Shown here in pieces: positions 7,412 to 17,626 of a stretch of 24,342 nt of DNA. Within the stretch, counting starts at the first letter, position 1. Each line of letters begins with the position of its first letter. A program made the translations under genes and the position numbers. This stretch comes from Candidatus Tectimicrobiota bacterium (GTDB lineage: Bacteria > UBA8248 > JACPRG01). The notes beneath the pieces were generated by a model, which did no database searches, was not told where the DNA came from, and was given only the letters and a program-made list of their open reading frames with translations. Location of the stretch: positions 1 to 24,342 of the forward strand of contig JACPRG010000022.1 of assembly GCA_016190025.1 (NCBI GenBank), given 5' to 3'.

Positions 7412-8158
7412 TCAGTGATAGATGCGCCCGCCGTTCACCAGGAAGGTCTGTCCGGTGATGAAGCCCGCGCGGTCCGAGGCGAGAAAGGCGACGAGGTCCG
7501 CCGTGTCTTCGGGCCGGCCGATCCGGCCGAGGGGCGTCCGCTGGGCCACGTGCGCCTGATATTCGGGGTCGAGGAGCTTCCCTCCACCGATCCCCGTGGC
7601 CGTCGCCCCCGGCGCGACGCAGTTCACGCGGATCTGCGGGGCCAGGTGATGCGCCAGCCACTGCGTCAGCATCACCTTGCTGAGCGCGGAGACGTGGTAG
7701 GGAAGGCTCTGGCCTTCCACGTGGAAGGCGAGTTCCGAGCCGATGTTGACGATGACCCCGGCCCCCAGGGCGCGCATGCGCGGGACCGCCTCCTTCGCGC
7801 AGAGAAAATGCCCCTTGAGGTTCGCGTCCATCACTTCATCCCAGAAGGCTTCCGTATGATCCTCAAAGCGCGTCACCCGCGTGCCCATGCCCGCGTTGTT
7901 GACCAGAAGACAGGGAGACCCCAGGGAGGCGTCCACGGCGCGGAAGATCTCCCGGATGTCCTGCGACCGGCTGATGTCCCCGCCGACGGCGGCCGCGCGG
8001 ACGCCCAAGACCTTCGCCTCCTCGGCCCCGGCCTCCGCCTCCTCCCGTCCCGTGCGGTAGTGGAACGCCACGTCGAATCCCTCTTCCGCCAGTCTCAGGG
8101 CGATGGCCCGGCCGATTCCGCGGCTCGCCCCGGTGACGAGGGCCACCTTCCGATCCAT
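7412..8158 (-). CDS. Short-chain dehydrogenase/reductase family protein, catalytic Lys position replaced
   Basis: The 248-residue product is a classical SDR by its layout: cofactor loop TGASRGIG (9-16), a Rossmann core, NNAG (87-90), Asn113 in DANLKG, Ser141 in NIGSELA, Tyr154, a PG motif (183-184) after the next strand, and a C-terminal TGQTFLVNGG. The normal YxxxK reads YHVSA, so alanine occupies the catalytic lysine position (158); the nearest lysine is 161. The spacing to the following conserved LT segment is normal, so this is a substitution rather than an insertion. Enzyme activity is therefore uncertain. The closest general resemblance is to FabG-like 3-oxoacyl reductases and glucose dehydrogenases, but the substrate cannot be inferred. 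ATG 8158 follows GGAG with 7-nt spacing. It lies downstream of ftsZ on the same strand, separated by a GC hairpin. Confidence 0.9.
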   Translation of the reverse strand: MDRKVALVTGASRGIGRAIALRLAEEGFDVAFHYRTGREEAEAGAEEAKVLGVRAAAVGGDISRSQDIREIFRAVDASLGSPCLLVNNAGMGTRVTRFEDHTEAFWDEVMDANLKGHFLCAKEAVPRMRALGAGVIVNIGSELAFHVEGQSLPYHVSALSKVMLTQWLAHHLAPQIRVNCVAPGATATGIGGGKLLDPEYQAHVAQRTPLGRIGRPEDTADLVAFLASDRAGFITGQTFLVNGGRIYH

Positions 8159-8196
8159 GCGCTGTCTCCGCGAAAGGAATGACTTCTCAGGCGGGT

Positions 8197-8245
8197 CCCC
8201 GGGGAGGTGGAAAACCTACGGTTCGGGAGACACCACCCCCCGGGG
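8197..8245. repeat. GC-rich inverted repeat between ftsZ and the SDR gene
   Basis: CCCCGGGGAGGTGG (8197-8210) is complementary to CCACCCCCCGGGG (8233-8245) over 13 pairs with one bulged base, around a 22-nt loop. On the ftsZ strand it begins about 35 bp after the stop codon. No T-run follows, so it is not a standard intrinsic terminator. It could stabilise the 3' end of the dcw message, attenuate readthrough into the SDR gene, or pause polymerase. Confidence 0.6.
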
Positions 8246-8280
8246 AGCATTGTCGGCGAGAGGGGGACGGGATGTCTAGG

Positions 8281-9423
8281 TCAGTCCGCCTTTTTCCGCA
8301 GGAATGTGGGGGTGTCCAGTTCGTCCTCCTCGTACGCCTGGTACGCCAGGGCGCCGCTGGTGGGCAGGGAGACGCCGGAGGAAACGTGGCCGCGGCGGAT
8401 GTGGGTCGGGATTTCCAGGTCCTCCTGGACGACGCTCTTGAGGAGGGGTTCGCTGGCCTTCCGCTCGCCGAACCCGGTGGCGATCACGGTGACCCGGACG
8501 AACCCTTGCAAGCTTTCCTCGATCACCGCGCCGAACATGATGTGGGCGTCCTCGTGGGCCGCTTCGTGGATGAGCTGGGCGGCTTCGTTAATTTCGTGCA
8601 GGGTGATGTCCGGGCCGCCGGTGACGTTGAAGAGGACCCCCCGCGCGCCGTCGATGGAAGCCTCCTCCAGCAGCGGGCTGGAGATGGCCCTTTGCGCCGC
8701 GTCGATGGCCCGGCTTTCCCCGCTGCCTTCCCCCGTCCCCATCAGGGCCATTCCCATCTCAGCCATGATGGTCCGGATGTCGGCGAAGTCCAGGTTGATC
8801 AGTCCGGGCTTTGTGACCAGGTTGGAGATCCCCTCCACTGCCTGGCGCAGGACGTCGTTGGCGATGTTGAAGGCCTCGGAAAGCGTCGTCGTCCGCGCCA
8901 CCACGCTCATGAGACGCTGGTTGGGGATGGTGATGACGGTGTCGCACGCCTCCTTGAGCTCTCGCAGCCCGTCCTCGGCCTGGAGGAGGCGCTTTTTCCC
9001 CTCGAAGAGAAAGGGCTTCGTCACGACTCCGACGGTGAGGGCGCCGCAGTCCCGGGCGATTTTGGCGATCACGGGAGCCGCCCCCGTCCCCGTGCCGCCC
9101 CCCATGCCGGCCGTGATGAAGACCATGTCCGAATCCACCATGAGCTCGGAGAGGCGGTCGGCGTCTTCCATCGCGGATTTCCGCCCCAGCTCGGGGTTGG
9201 CGCCCGTTCCGAGCCCCTTGGTGAGCTTCGCGCCCAACTGCAGCTTGATGGGCGCCCGGGAGCTCTCCAGCGCCTGCAGGTCCGTGTTGGCCGCGATGAA
9301 GTCCACCCCCTTCACGTCGGCCATGATCATGGCGTTCACGGCGTTGCCCCCGGCGCCTCCCACGCCGATGACCTTCAAACTGGCGCCGATGTGCCTCTCC
9401 TCTCCCAGCTCAAACAACATCAT
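8281..9423 (-). CDS. ftsZ: Cell division GTPase FtsZ
   Basis: FtsZ is the tubulin-like GTPase that polymerises into the division ring at midcell. The 380-residue product has [16 protein letters not shown] at the start of the GTPase fold, the tubulin signature GGGTGTG at 108-114, and the T7 catalytic loop [13 protein letters not shown] needed for GTP hydrolysis by the next subunit. A short variable linker ends in [12 protein letters not shown], the C-terminal peptide that binds FtsA and other membrane tethers. Start ATG 9421-9423 follows AGGGGAT; a second ATG comes right after it. It is the last dcw gene here, 59 bp downstream of ftsA. A GC hairpin follows the stop codon. Confidence 0.99.
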   Translation of the reverse strand: MMLFELGEERHIGASLKVIGVGGAGGNAVNAMIMADVKGVDFIAANTDLQALESSRAPIKLQLGAKLTKGLGTGANPELGRKSAMEDADRLSELMVDSDMVFITAGMGGGTGTGAAPVIAKIARDCGALTVGVVTKPFLFEGKKRLLQAEDGLRELKEACDTVITIPNQRLMSVVARTTTLSEAFNIANDVLRQAVEGISNLVTKPGLINLDFADIRTIMAEMGMALMGTGEGSGESRAIDAAQRAISSPLLEEASIDGARGVLFNVTGGPDITLHEINEAAQLIHEAAHEDAHIMFGAVIEESLQGFVRVTVIATGFGERKASEPLLKSVVQEDLEIPTHIRRGHVSSGVSLPTSGALAYQAYEEDELDTPTFLRKKAD

Positions 9424-9482
9424 GTTCGATCCCCTGCCTTCGAGTCACTCCCCCGCGGTCCCCTGCCGTCCTCCCCGCGGAC

Positions 9483-10724
9483 TCACTCGAACACCTTCGA
9501 CAGCGCGGACTTCATCTGCTGGTAGACGTTCACGATGGGATTCGTGTGGCCGTTGGCACCCGGCGCCGACGAGCGGACCTGGTGGTTGAGCCCGTACATC
9601 AGAAGGCCGACGCCGGTGGCGTGAATCGGGCTGCGGACCATCTGGACCAGGCCGCCGCCCACCCCTTCCGGGATGCCCCGCCGGACGGGAAGGGCCAGGA
9701 CCTCCTCGGCCACCTCCGCCATGCCCGCCAGCAGTGTGGACCCGCCGGCGATCACCACCCCCGAGGCGATCAGGTCGTCATAACTGCTCTTCTGGATTTC
9801 CCGGCGGACCATCCGGAACAGCTCCTCCACCCGCGGCTCGATGATCTCGCAGAGCACCCGCCGGGACAGGATGCGCGGCTCGCGCCCCCCGATGCTCGGA
9901 ACCTCGATGGTCTCGTTGCGGTCCACCAGGCCGGCCTTGGCGCAGCCGTACCGCTTTTTGATGCGTTCAGCCTCGCGGGTGGGCGTCCGAAGGCCCACGG
10001 CCAGATCTTTCGTGATGTGGTCTCCCCCGACCGGGATGACGGAGGTGTGCTGGATGGAGTGGTCGTAGAAGATGGCCAGGTCCGTGGTGCCGCCCCCGAT
10101 ATCCAGCAGGGCGACGCCCAGCTCCCGCTCGTCGTCGGTGAGGCAGGACAGGGAGGCGGCCAGCTGCTCCAGCACCAGGTCCTTCACACACAGCCCCGCC
10201 TGCTCCACGCTGCGGATCAGGTTCTTGGCCGCCGTGACGGCGGCCGTGACGATGTGGACCTTGCCCTCCAGCCGGACCCCGGAGATCCCCAGCGGGTCCT
10301 GAATGCCGTCCTGGTTGTCCACGATGTACCCCTGGGGAAGGACGTGGAGGATCTGCTGGTCCACGGGCATGTTGATGGCCTGGGCGGCGTCCAGGACGCG
10401 CTCCACGTCGTCCGCGCTGACCTCCGGGCCCCGCACCGCCACCGTCCCGTGGCTGTTGAAGCTGCGGACGTGCCCGCCGGAGATGCCCACGTACACCTCG
10501 TGGACGTGCACGTTGGCCATCCGCTGGGCCTCGCTCACCGCGGAGATGATCGAGCCCACCGTCTGCTCGATGTTGACGACCACCCCCTTGCGAAGTCCCT
10601 GAGAGGGGTGCATGCCCATGCCTAGAATGTCCAGCAGCCCGTCCTGTCCCCGCTCGGAGATCAGGGCGCACGTTTTCGTCGTCCCGATGTCCAAGGCGAC
10701 AATGTAGCCACCCTTTCGGCTCAT
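9483..10724 (-). CDS. ftsA: Cell division protein FtsA
   Basis: FtsA is an actin-like ATPase that tethers FtsZ filaments to the cytoplasmic membrane and recruits later divisome proteins. The 413-residue product begins with the phosphate-1 motif IVALDIGTTKTCALI, has the connecting and phosphate-2 region VALLDIGGGTTDLAIF and the adenosine loop VVIAGGSTLLAGM. It ends in NVYQQMKSALSKVFE, an amphipathic helix typical of the membrane-targeting tail. I chose ATG 10722-10724, which follows GAGGA at 6 nt. An in-frame ATG at 10757, overlapping the ftsQ stop as ATGA, would add 11 residues but has a poorer ribosome site. It sits between ftsQ (29-bp gap) and ftsZ (59-bp gap), the standard order. Confidence 0.98.
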   Translation of the reverse strand: MSRKGGYIVALDIGTTKTCALISERGQDGLLDILGMGMHPSQGLRKGVVVNIEQTVGSIISAVSEAQRMANVHVHEVYVGISGGHVRSFNSHGTVAVRGPEVSADDVERVLDAAQAINMPVDQQILHVLPQGYIVDNQDGIQDPLGISGVRLEGKVHIVTAAVTAAKNLIRSVEQAGLCVKDLVLEQLAASLSCLTDDERELGVALLDIGGGTTDLAIFYDHSIQHTSVIPVGGDHITKDLAVGLRTPTREAERIKKRYGCAKAGLVDRNETIEVPSIGGREPRILSRRVLCEIIEPRVEELFRMVRREIQKSSYDDLIASGVVIAGGSTLLAGMAEVAEEVLALPVRRGIPEGVGGGLVQMVRSPIHATGVGLLMYGLNHQVRSSAPGANGHTNPIVNVYQQMKSALSKVFE

Positions 10725-10730
10725 TTTCGG

Positions 10731-10735
10731 TCCTC
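10731..10735 (-). promoter_or_regulatory. Ribosome binding site that decides the ftsA start
   Basis: GAGGA on the minus strand lies 6 nt before ATG 10724, supporting it over the alternative ATG 33 bp upstream. Confidence 0.65.
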
Positions 10736-10753
10736 TTCCGGGCACGCGGCCGT

Positions 10754-11614
10754 TCATCGGACGATCACCCGATCCCCCATGGAAAGGTCCACCTCTGCCG
10801 GCCAGGCATCCCCCTGCCAGAGCCTCAAAAAAACGGCGAACCGCCGCAAGCCGTTTTCCAGGTCCTGGTGGGACAGCCGAAGGAGCGCCGCCTGGCCCTT
10901 CGGCCCCAGGATGTCCATCCGCAGGGTCCCGTCGCCGGAAAATCCGCCCACGTCCACCGCCGCCAGCCGGACCTCCTTCCCCCGGAGTCCGGGCCGGACG
11001 GTCCCGAAGGCGCGGACGGCGGCCACCCCCGCCCCCAACGCTTTCCCCGAGAGGACCCGCCCCGCCTGGAAGGGCCCGGGGTCGCCCGGAGCCCCCCACC
11101 CCCGCAGGACCGGGAACCGTTCGGACCCGGCGCCCGCTTCGGCGAGGACGACGCCCTCCGGGTCGATGAGGTACCTCCCCCTGTCGTCCGGCAAGGCAAC
11201 CACGGCCCAGGGCCTTCGCTCGATCACCTCGACCCGCAGGGCCCCCGGCAGGTCCCGGGAGAGCGAAGCCGAGCGCACCCACGGATGGTTCTCGAGCCGG
11301 CGGCGAAGGACTTCCAGGTCCAGGGCTAGAAGATTGTCGCCCCGCGCCAGGCCCAGGCGCGCCCGGACGACCGAGCGGCTCAGGTGGGCCATCCCCGTCA
11401 CCTCCACGCGCTGGACCCGAAAATAGGGGCTCGCCAGCGCCCAGCGGTACAGGGCGTCGGCGCCGAAGACGAGGGCGAGGATCACGGCCCCGTAAACCGC
11501 CCGGCGGAGCCACAGGCCCCCCCCGCCCGCGCCGACGAGTCCCTCCGCCTCGGGCTGCGCCCCGGTCCGCCTTCGGGCGCGGCCCGCAAGGTCAGCGATC
11601 GCGCCCGGACTCAC
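10754..11614 (-). CDS. ftsQ: Cell division protein FtsQ
   Basis: FtsQ is a bitopic membrane protein that links early and late divisome components. The 286-residue product has a basic cytoplasmic N-terminus (about 1-35), one membrane segment (about 36-58), then a POTRA domain beginning YFRVQRVEVTGMAHLS and running through NHPWVRSASLSRDLPGALRVEVIERRPWAVV. A FtsQ-type beta domain with LIDPEGVVL and VLRGWG follows. The start is a GTG at 11612-11614 preceded by a perfect AGGAGGT with 6-nt spacing; no ATG is better placed. It lies 15 bp after murB and 29 bp before ftsA. No ddl gene separates murB from ftsQ. Sequence conservation in FtsQ is low, but topology and position make the call firm. Confidence 0.95.
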   Translation of the reverse strand: MSPGAIADLAGRARRRTGAQPEAEGLVGAGGGGLWLRRAVYGAVILALVFGADALYRWALASPYFRVQRVEVTGMAHLSRSVVRARLGLARGDNLLALDLEVLRRRLENHPWVRSASLSRDLPGALRVEVIERRPWAVVALPDDRGRYLIDPEGVVLAEAGAGSERFPVLRGWGAPGDPGPFQAGRVLSGKALGAGVAAVRAFGTVRPGLRGKEVRLAAVDVGGFSGDGTLRMDILGPKGQAALLRLSHQDLENGLRRFAVFLRLWQGDAWPAEVDLSMGDRVIVR

Positions 11615-11620
11615 CGCGGG

Positions 11621-11627
11621 ACCTCCT
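11621..11627 (-). promoter_or_regulatory. Ribosome binding site of ftsQ (GTG start)
   Basis: AGGAGGT on the minus strand, an exact anti-16S match, is 6 nt upstream of the GTG at 11614 and fixes this non-ATG start. It falls in the 15-bp gap after the murB stop. Confidence 0.8.
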
Positions 11628-11629
11628 TC

Positions 11630-12550
11630 TCACGGAGCCTCATCCGGCTCTCCCACCCGGTGGATCTCCAGCTCCAACTCGGACCCAACCCGGTTTCGAA
11701 TCTCGTGGATCAGCCGCTCCACGTCTTTCGCCGTCGCCCGGCCGCGGTTCACAATGAAGTTCGCGTGGACCGTCGAGACCTCGGCATCCCCGATCCGGTG
11801 CCCCTTGAGGCCCGCCTCCTCGATGAGGCGGCCGGCCGAGTCCCCGGCGGGATTCCTGAAGACCGATCCCGCGCTGGCCCGGTTCAGGGGCTGGGTCGCC
11901 CGGCGCGCCCGCACGCGGCGGCGGATGTCGTCGACGACGTCCTGGCGCGGACGGCCGCAAAACCGCAAGGAGGCGCCCACGATGGCCCCCGCCACGGGGT
12001 AAGCCGTGCGCCGGTAGCCGAAGCCGATCTCCCGCCCCGGGACCAGCCAGAACCGGCCCTCTCCGTCCACCACCTCCACCGATTCCACCGCGTCGCCGAT
12101 GAACTCGGTGGAGGTGCCGCTGTTCATGACGAGCGCCCCGCCGACGGTCCCGGGAACCCCGGCGAGGAACTCCAGGCCCCCGAGGTCTGCCTCGGCGGCC
12201 CGGCGGATGAGGTCCGCCACCTGGGCGCCCGCGCCCGCGTACACGATCCCGCCCGCGGCCGTCCGCGAGAGCACCTTGATCTCGTCGAACCCCTTGCCGA
12301 GGGTGACGACGATCCCCCGGACCCCCCGGTCCGAGACCAGGAGGTTCGTGCCCCCGCCCACGATGCGGATGGGGATGCGGTCCTCGTGGCCGCGGGAGAG
12401 GATTTCCCGGAGCGCCTCCACGTGCTTCGGGACCGCCAGGGCCTCCGCCGCCCCGCCGATCCGGTAGGAGGTGCGCTCCCGCAGGGGCGCGTCCAGCCAG
12501 ACCCGGGCCTCCACCCGCCTCAGCCAATCGAGCCAGCCTTCCCGGTCCAT
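11630..12550 (-). CDS. murB: UDP-N-acetylenolpyruvoylglucosamine reductase MurB
   Basis: MurB reduces UDP-GlcNAc-enolpyruvate to UDP-MurNAc with NADPH and FAD in the cytoplasm, the second committed step of peptidoglycan synthesis. The 306-residue length fits the shorter (type II) form. Seen in order: the substrate-side TSYRIGGAAE, FAD-binding GGGTNLLVSD, LEFLAGVPGTVGGALVMNSG, FGYRRT with YPV nearby, the catalytic serine region SAGSVFRNP, the AGRLIEEAGLKGHRIGDAEVSTVHANFIVN block, and a Glu-bearing C-terminus LELEIHRVGE. ATG 12550 is 7 bp after the murC stop with GAGGG upstream. MurA is not in the window. Confidence 0.98.
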   Translation of the reverse strand: MDREGWLDWLRRVEARVWLDAPLRERTSYRIGGAAEALAVPKHVEALREILSRGHEDRIPIRIVGGGTNLLVSDRGVRGIVVTLGKGFDEIKVLSRTAAGGIVYAGAGAQVADLIRRAAEADLGGLEFLAGVPGTVGGALVMNSGTSTEFIGDAVESVEVVDGEGRFWLVPGREIGFGYRRTAYPVAGAIVGASLRFCGRPRQDVVDDIRRRVRARRATQPLNRASAGSVFRNPAGDSAGRLIEEAGLKGHRIGDAEVSTVHANFIVNRGRATAKDVERLIHEIRNRVGSELELEIHRVGEPDEAP

Positions 12551-12557
12551 CAGGCCC

Positions 12558-13982
<1,425 letters not shown>

Positions 13983-13998
13983 CAGAAAGGGATGGTTC

Positions 13999-15096
13999 TC
14001 AAGAGGGGTCGCGATCAAAGGATCTCCCTCCGCGCGCCGCGCAGGCGCAGAGCTGCGCGATGCGCATCGCCGCGCCCGGCGTCGCCTTCGCGCGCCCCGC
14101 CTCGGACATGGCCCGCAGACGGGCCTTGTCCCCCAGCAAGGCCTCGACCTCGAAGGCCAGGCGGGCCTCCAACTCCTGCTGGGCAATGACGACCGCCGCC
14201 TCCCCGGCCGACGCCGCATTGCCCTCCTGATGGCGCCCGGCCCCCAAGGGAAGCGGGACCAGGATGGCCGGGACCCCCGCCGCCATGAGCTCCGAAACGG
14301 TCAGGGCGCCGGCCCGCGCGACGGCCAGGTCCGCGCGGCGGTAGGCCGACGCCATGTCCGAGAGAAACGGGGAGACTTCTGCCTCCACCCCGGCGTCCCG
14401 GTGCGCCCGGCGCACCCATTCCACGTCCGCCTCCCCCGTCGCATGAATCGCCCGGAACCTCAGGCCGCGGGCCGTCCAGGCGGGAAGGGCCCGGCAGACG
14501 GCCTCGTTCAGCGCTCGGGACCCCTGGCTGCCGCCGAAGACGAGGAGCGTTGGAATCTCCCCAGGGCCCGACCGGGCCTCCAAGGCCAGGGCCTCGATCT
14601 CCGGCCGCAAGGGGTTTCCCGTCGTCACGCAGCGTCCGCCGAAGTGCCCCTCGGCCTCGGGAAACCCCAGGGCCACGGCCCGCGCGAGCCTCGACAGCCA
14701 GCGGTTGGCCGCGCCGGGCCGCGCGTTCTGCTCCATCAGAACGACGGGACGGCCGGTGAGCCAGGACGCCAGGACGGCCGGCGCGCTGGCGTACCCTCCG
14801 GCCCCCAGGACGACGTGAGGCCGGAAGCGGGCGAGGATACAAAAGGACGCCGCGACCCCCGCCGCCAGAAGGCCCCCCGAACGCAGCCTCTCGCAGGAGG
14901 TCTTCCCGTACACCCCCCCCGCGGGGACCAGGCGGTAGGGGATTCCCGACGGGCGGAGGATTCTCTCGTCCAGCGGACGCCGGGCTCCCACCAGCAGGAC
15001 TTCGCCCCCGGGGATACGCTCCCGCCAGGCCCGGGCCACCGCGATGGCCGGCAGCAGGTGACCTCCGGTGCCTCCGCCCGCGATCAAGAGCCTCAA
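13999..15096 (-). CDS. murG: MurG, lipid II-forming N-acetylglucosaminyltransferase
   Basis: MurG transfers GlcNAc from UDP-GlcNAc onto lipid I at the inner face of the membrane, making lipid II. The 365-residue product starts MRLLIAGGGTGGHLLPAIAVA, the first glycine-rich loop, and has VVLGAGGYASAPAVLA, VLMEQNARPGAANRWL, TGNPLRPEI, VFGGSQGSRALN (second loop) and the UDP-GlcNAc site ARAGALTVSELMAAGVPAILVPLP, followed by the conserved HQEGNA. The start is TTG at 15094-15096, supported by GGAG at 7-nt spacing (15104-15107) and by the family's N-terminus; ATG codons nearby are in another frame. It is 15 bp after ftsW, and its end is close to or overlaps the murC start. Confidence 0.98.
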   Translation of the reverse strand: MRLLIAGGGTGGHLLPAIAVARAWRERIPGGEVLLVGARRPLDERILRPSGIPYRLVPAGGVYGKTSCERLRSGGLLAAGVAASFCILARFRPHVVLGAGGYASAPAVLASWLTGRPVVLMEQNARPGAANRWLSRLARAVALGFPEAEGHFGGRCVTTGNPLRPEIEALALEARSGPGEIPTLLVFGGSQGSRALNEAVCRALPAWTARGLRFRAIHATGEADVEWVRRAHRDAGVEAEVSPFLSDMASAYRRADLAVARAGALTVSELMAAGVPAILVPLPLGAGRHQEGNAASAGEAAVVIAQQELEARLAFEVEALLGDKARLRAMSEAGRAKATPGAAMRIAQLCACAARGGRSFDRDPS

Positions 15097-15111
15097 GACA
15101 CATCTCCGCGT

Positions 15112-16236
15112 TCATGGTCCCCGGTCTCGGCCCAGCCTCTGGGTCGCCGCCACGCTCAGCAGGACCCCGACGGCCGCCATGGATGCGATGAGGGCCGATC
15201 CCCCGGCGCTGAAAAACGGCAAGGGGAGCCCCTTGGTGGGCAGCAGGCCGGAGACCACGCCCAGGTTCCCCAGGGTCTGGAGGCCGAGGAGCGCGGCGAA
15301 GCCCGCCGCCAGGTAAGCCCCAAAGGGGTCCTGGCACCGGGTGGCGGCCCGGGAGATCCTCCACAGAAAGAGGCCGAAGACCGCCAGGATGAGGCCCGCG
15401 CCCAAAAGCCCCAGCTCCTCGCCCAGGACGGCGAAGATGAAATCCGTGTGGGGCGCCGGGAGGAAGTGGAGCTTCGCCTTGCCCTGCATCAGCCCTTCGC
15501 CCGCCCATCCCCCCTGCGCCAGGGAGAGATAGGACTGGACCATCTGAAACCCCGATCCCTCCGGGTCGGCCCAGGGATCGAGGAAGGTCAAAAGCCGCCT
15601 CCTGCGGTAGCCAGCCGAGAGCAGAAAGGCGACGAGGAGGGGCAGCCCGGCGGCCGCCGACGCGCCCAGGTGAAGGGGCCTCGCGCCCGCCAGAAAAAGC
15701 AAGAGAAAAGCCACGCCCATCAGCAGGACGGCCGACCCGGCATCCGGCTGAAGCGCCACCGGCACAACCAGAGCCGCCGCCAGCCCGATCGCGGGAAAGA
15801 AGCCGAAGCGAAAGTCCCGAATCCGCTCCCCCTTGACGGCGAGGAAATAGGCCAGGAAGACGATCAGGCTGAACTTGGCCCCCTCGACCGGCTGAACGGA
15901 AACACCCCCCAGGTGGAACCAGCGCCGCGCCCCCCCCACCTCTGCTCCCACCCCCGGCATCAGGACGGCCGCCAGGGACAGAAGGGAGAGTCCCAGGAGG
16001 GGATAGGCCGCCTTCCGCCACAGCCGGTAATCCATCCGCGAAAACCCCACCAGGACGGCCAGCCCCGCGGCCGCGTAGAGCACCTGCCGCTTCAGGAAGT
16101 AGGCCGGGTCCCCGAAGCGGTCCATGGCCAGGACGGCGCTGGCGCTGTAGACCATCACCACCCCCACGCTCACCAGGGCCAGGACGGACCCGAGAAGCCA
16201 GAGGTCGAACCGGGAGGCCGTTCGCGCATGGGTCAT
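15112..16236 (-). CDS. ftsW: FtsW, septal SEDS peptidoglycan glycosyltransferase
   Basis: FtsW polymerises lipid II at the septum together with FtsI. The 374-residue protein is strongly hydrophobic with about ten membrane segments. Hallmarks are VSVGVVMVYSAS in the first segment, GGARRWFHLGGVSVQPVEGAKF, LQPDAGSAVLLM, and the large periplasmic loop with GEGLMQGKAKLHFLPAPHTDFIFAVLGEELG, ending with GLLPTKGLPLPFFSAGGSALI. These distinguish the SEDS family; the dcw position favours FtsW over RodA. ATG 16236 overlaps the murD stop by 4 bp (ATGA), indicating translational coupling. Confidence 0.97.
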   Translation of the reverse strand: MTHARTASRFDLWLLGSVLALVSVGVVMVYSASAVLAMDRFGDPAYFLKRQVLYAAAGLAVLVGFSRMDYRLWRKAAYPLLGLSLLSLAAVLMPGVGAEVGGARRWFHLGGVSVQPVEGAKFSLIVFLAYFLAVKGERIRDFRFGFFPAIGLAAALVVPVALQPDAGSAVLLMGVAFLLLFLAGARPLHLGASAAAGLPLLVAFLLSAGYRRRRLLTFLDPWADPEGSGFQMVQSYLSLAQGGWAGEGLMQGKAKLHFLPAPHTDFIFAVLGEELGLLGAGLILAVFGLFLWRISRAATRCQDPFGAYLAAGFAALLGLQTLGNLGVVSGLLPTKGLPLPFFSAGGSALIASMAAVGVLLSVAATQRLGRDRGP

Positions 16237-17603
16237 GGAGACAGGCTCTCCACCTCGGCGGTGAACTTGCGGCCCCGGTCCTCGTAATCGATGAACATGT
16301 CGAAGCTGGCGCAGGCCGGAGAGAGGAGAACGATGTCGCCGGGCCGGGCCGCCTCATCCGCCTTCCGGACAGCCTCCGCCATCGTCTCGGCCTCGATGCA
16401 TTCGGTGAGACCCGCGAAGGCGGATCGGAAGCGCGCCCGCGCCTCGCCGATCAGGATGAGCGTCTTGACCCGGTCCCGGATGAGGGGCCGCAGGGGGGTC
16501 AGGTCGCTGTGCTTGTCCCGGCCCCCGGCGATGAGGAGAATGGGGGCGTCGAAGCTCTCCAAAGAGCGCACCGTGGCGCCGACGTTCGTCCCCTTGGAAT
16601 CGTTGTACCAGCGCACGCCCCGCCTTTCCCGGACCAGGGTCAGGCGATGTTCGATGGGGCGGAAGGCCCTCAGCGCCCGGCCCATGGCCTCGGCCGACGC
16701 GCCGCAGACGGCGGCGGCGGCCACGGCCGCCAGGGCGTTCTCCAGGTTGTGGACGCCGTGCAGGGGAAACTCCCCCTGCGCAAGGACGGGCGCGGACGTC
16801 CCGCCGCTCCGCAGGACGAGGCGGCCCCCGTCCAAGCAGGCCCCCTCGGCGACCGCCTCCCGCCGGCTGAAGCGCCGGATCTGGGGCTTGGCCTCCCCGG
16901 CGAAGGCGCTCACCCAGTCGTCATCGGCGTTCAGGACCAGGAAATCGCCCCCTTCCTGGGCGGCGAAGATCCGCCGCTTCCACCCCACGTACTCCTCCAG
17001 GTCCTGGTGCCGGTCCAGGTGGTCGGGGGTGATGTTGGTGACGACGGCGACGAACGGCCGGAAGGTCTCGACCCACTCCAGCTGGAAGCTGCTCACCTCG
17101 ACCACCAGAAAGTCCGGGGACTCCGGCGCCGACAGGGCGGCGATGAAGGGGGAGCCGATGTTCCCCACCGCCGGCGCCCGCAGCCCCCCGGCCTGGAGGA
17201 GGGCGCTGATCAGGCTCGTCGTGGTGGTCTTTCCATTCGTCCCGGTCACCCCGATGACCGGGACCTTGCAGAACCGGAACGCCAGCTCGATCTCGCTCCA
17301 GACGGGCACCCCCGCCGCCGCCGCGCGCGCGAGCAGGGGATGCTCCCGGGGGACGCCCGGGCTGACCACGACGGCGTCCGCCTCCTCGAACAGGGAAGGG
17401 GGATGGCCGCCCACCTCGCGCCGGACCTCCCGGGGGAGCCGGGAGAGGATGTCGGCCAACTCCGCCTCGGGCCTCCGGTCGGTGACCGTCACGAGCGCCC
17501 CGCGGCCCGCCAGGAAGCGGGCGGCGGCCTCGCCGGTGCGCGCGAGGCCCATAACGGTGAAGCGTCTGCCCTGCACCTCGGGCTCCAGAGCCGGCGCCGC
17601 CAT
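16233..17603 (-). CDS. murD: UDP-N-acetylmuramoyl-L-alanine--D-glutamate ligase MurD
   Basis: MurD adds D-glutamate to UDP-MurNAc-L-Ala in the cytoplasm. The 456-residue product has an N-terminal nucleotide-fold TVMGLARTGEAAARFL, VVVSPGVPREHPLL, the P-loop VTGTNGKTTTTS (about 119-130), VGNIGSPF, VVEVSSFQLEW, NITPDHLDRH, the catalytic-site YNDSKGTNVGATVRSLESF, GGRDKHSDL and a C-terminal LLSPACASFDMFIDYEDRG, which are MurD-specific. ATG 17603 follows AAGGA at 9 nt. The frame stays open upstream into mraY, but those codons have no MurD similarity. It lies 23 bp after mraY and overlaps ftsW by 4 bp. Confidence 0.98.
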   Translation of the reverse strand: MAAPALEPEVQGRRFTVMGLARTGEAAARFLAGRGALVTVTDRRPEAELADILSRLPREVRREVGGHPPSLFEEADAVVVSPGVPREHPLLARAAAAGVPVWSEIELAFRFCKVPVIGVTGTNGKTTTTSLISALLQAGGLRAPAVGNIGSPFIAALSAPESPDFLVVEVSSFQLEWVETFRPFVAVVTNITPDHLDRHQDLEEYVGWKRRIFAAQEGGDFLVLNADDDWVSAFAGEAKPQIRRFSRREAVAEGACLDGGRLVLRSGGTSAPVLAQGEFPLHGVHNLENALAAVAAAAVCGASAEAMGRALRAFRPIEHRLTLVRERRGVRWYNDSKGTNVGATVRSLESFDAPILLIAGGRDKHSDLTPLRPLIRDRVKTLILIGEARARFRSAFAGLTECIEAETMAEAVRKADEAARPGDIVLLSPACASFDMFIDYEDRGRKFTAEVESLSP

Positions 17604-17626
17604 GAGATTCAATCCTTCTCTCCCGG

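Noticed and set aside
9483..11513. A 676-residue FtsA with a long N-terminal extension
   Set aside because: The extra residues read ftsQ in another frame and are low-complexity; GAGGA before ATG 10724 and the family N-terminus support the shorter protein.
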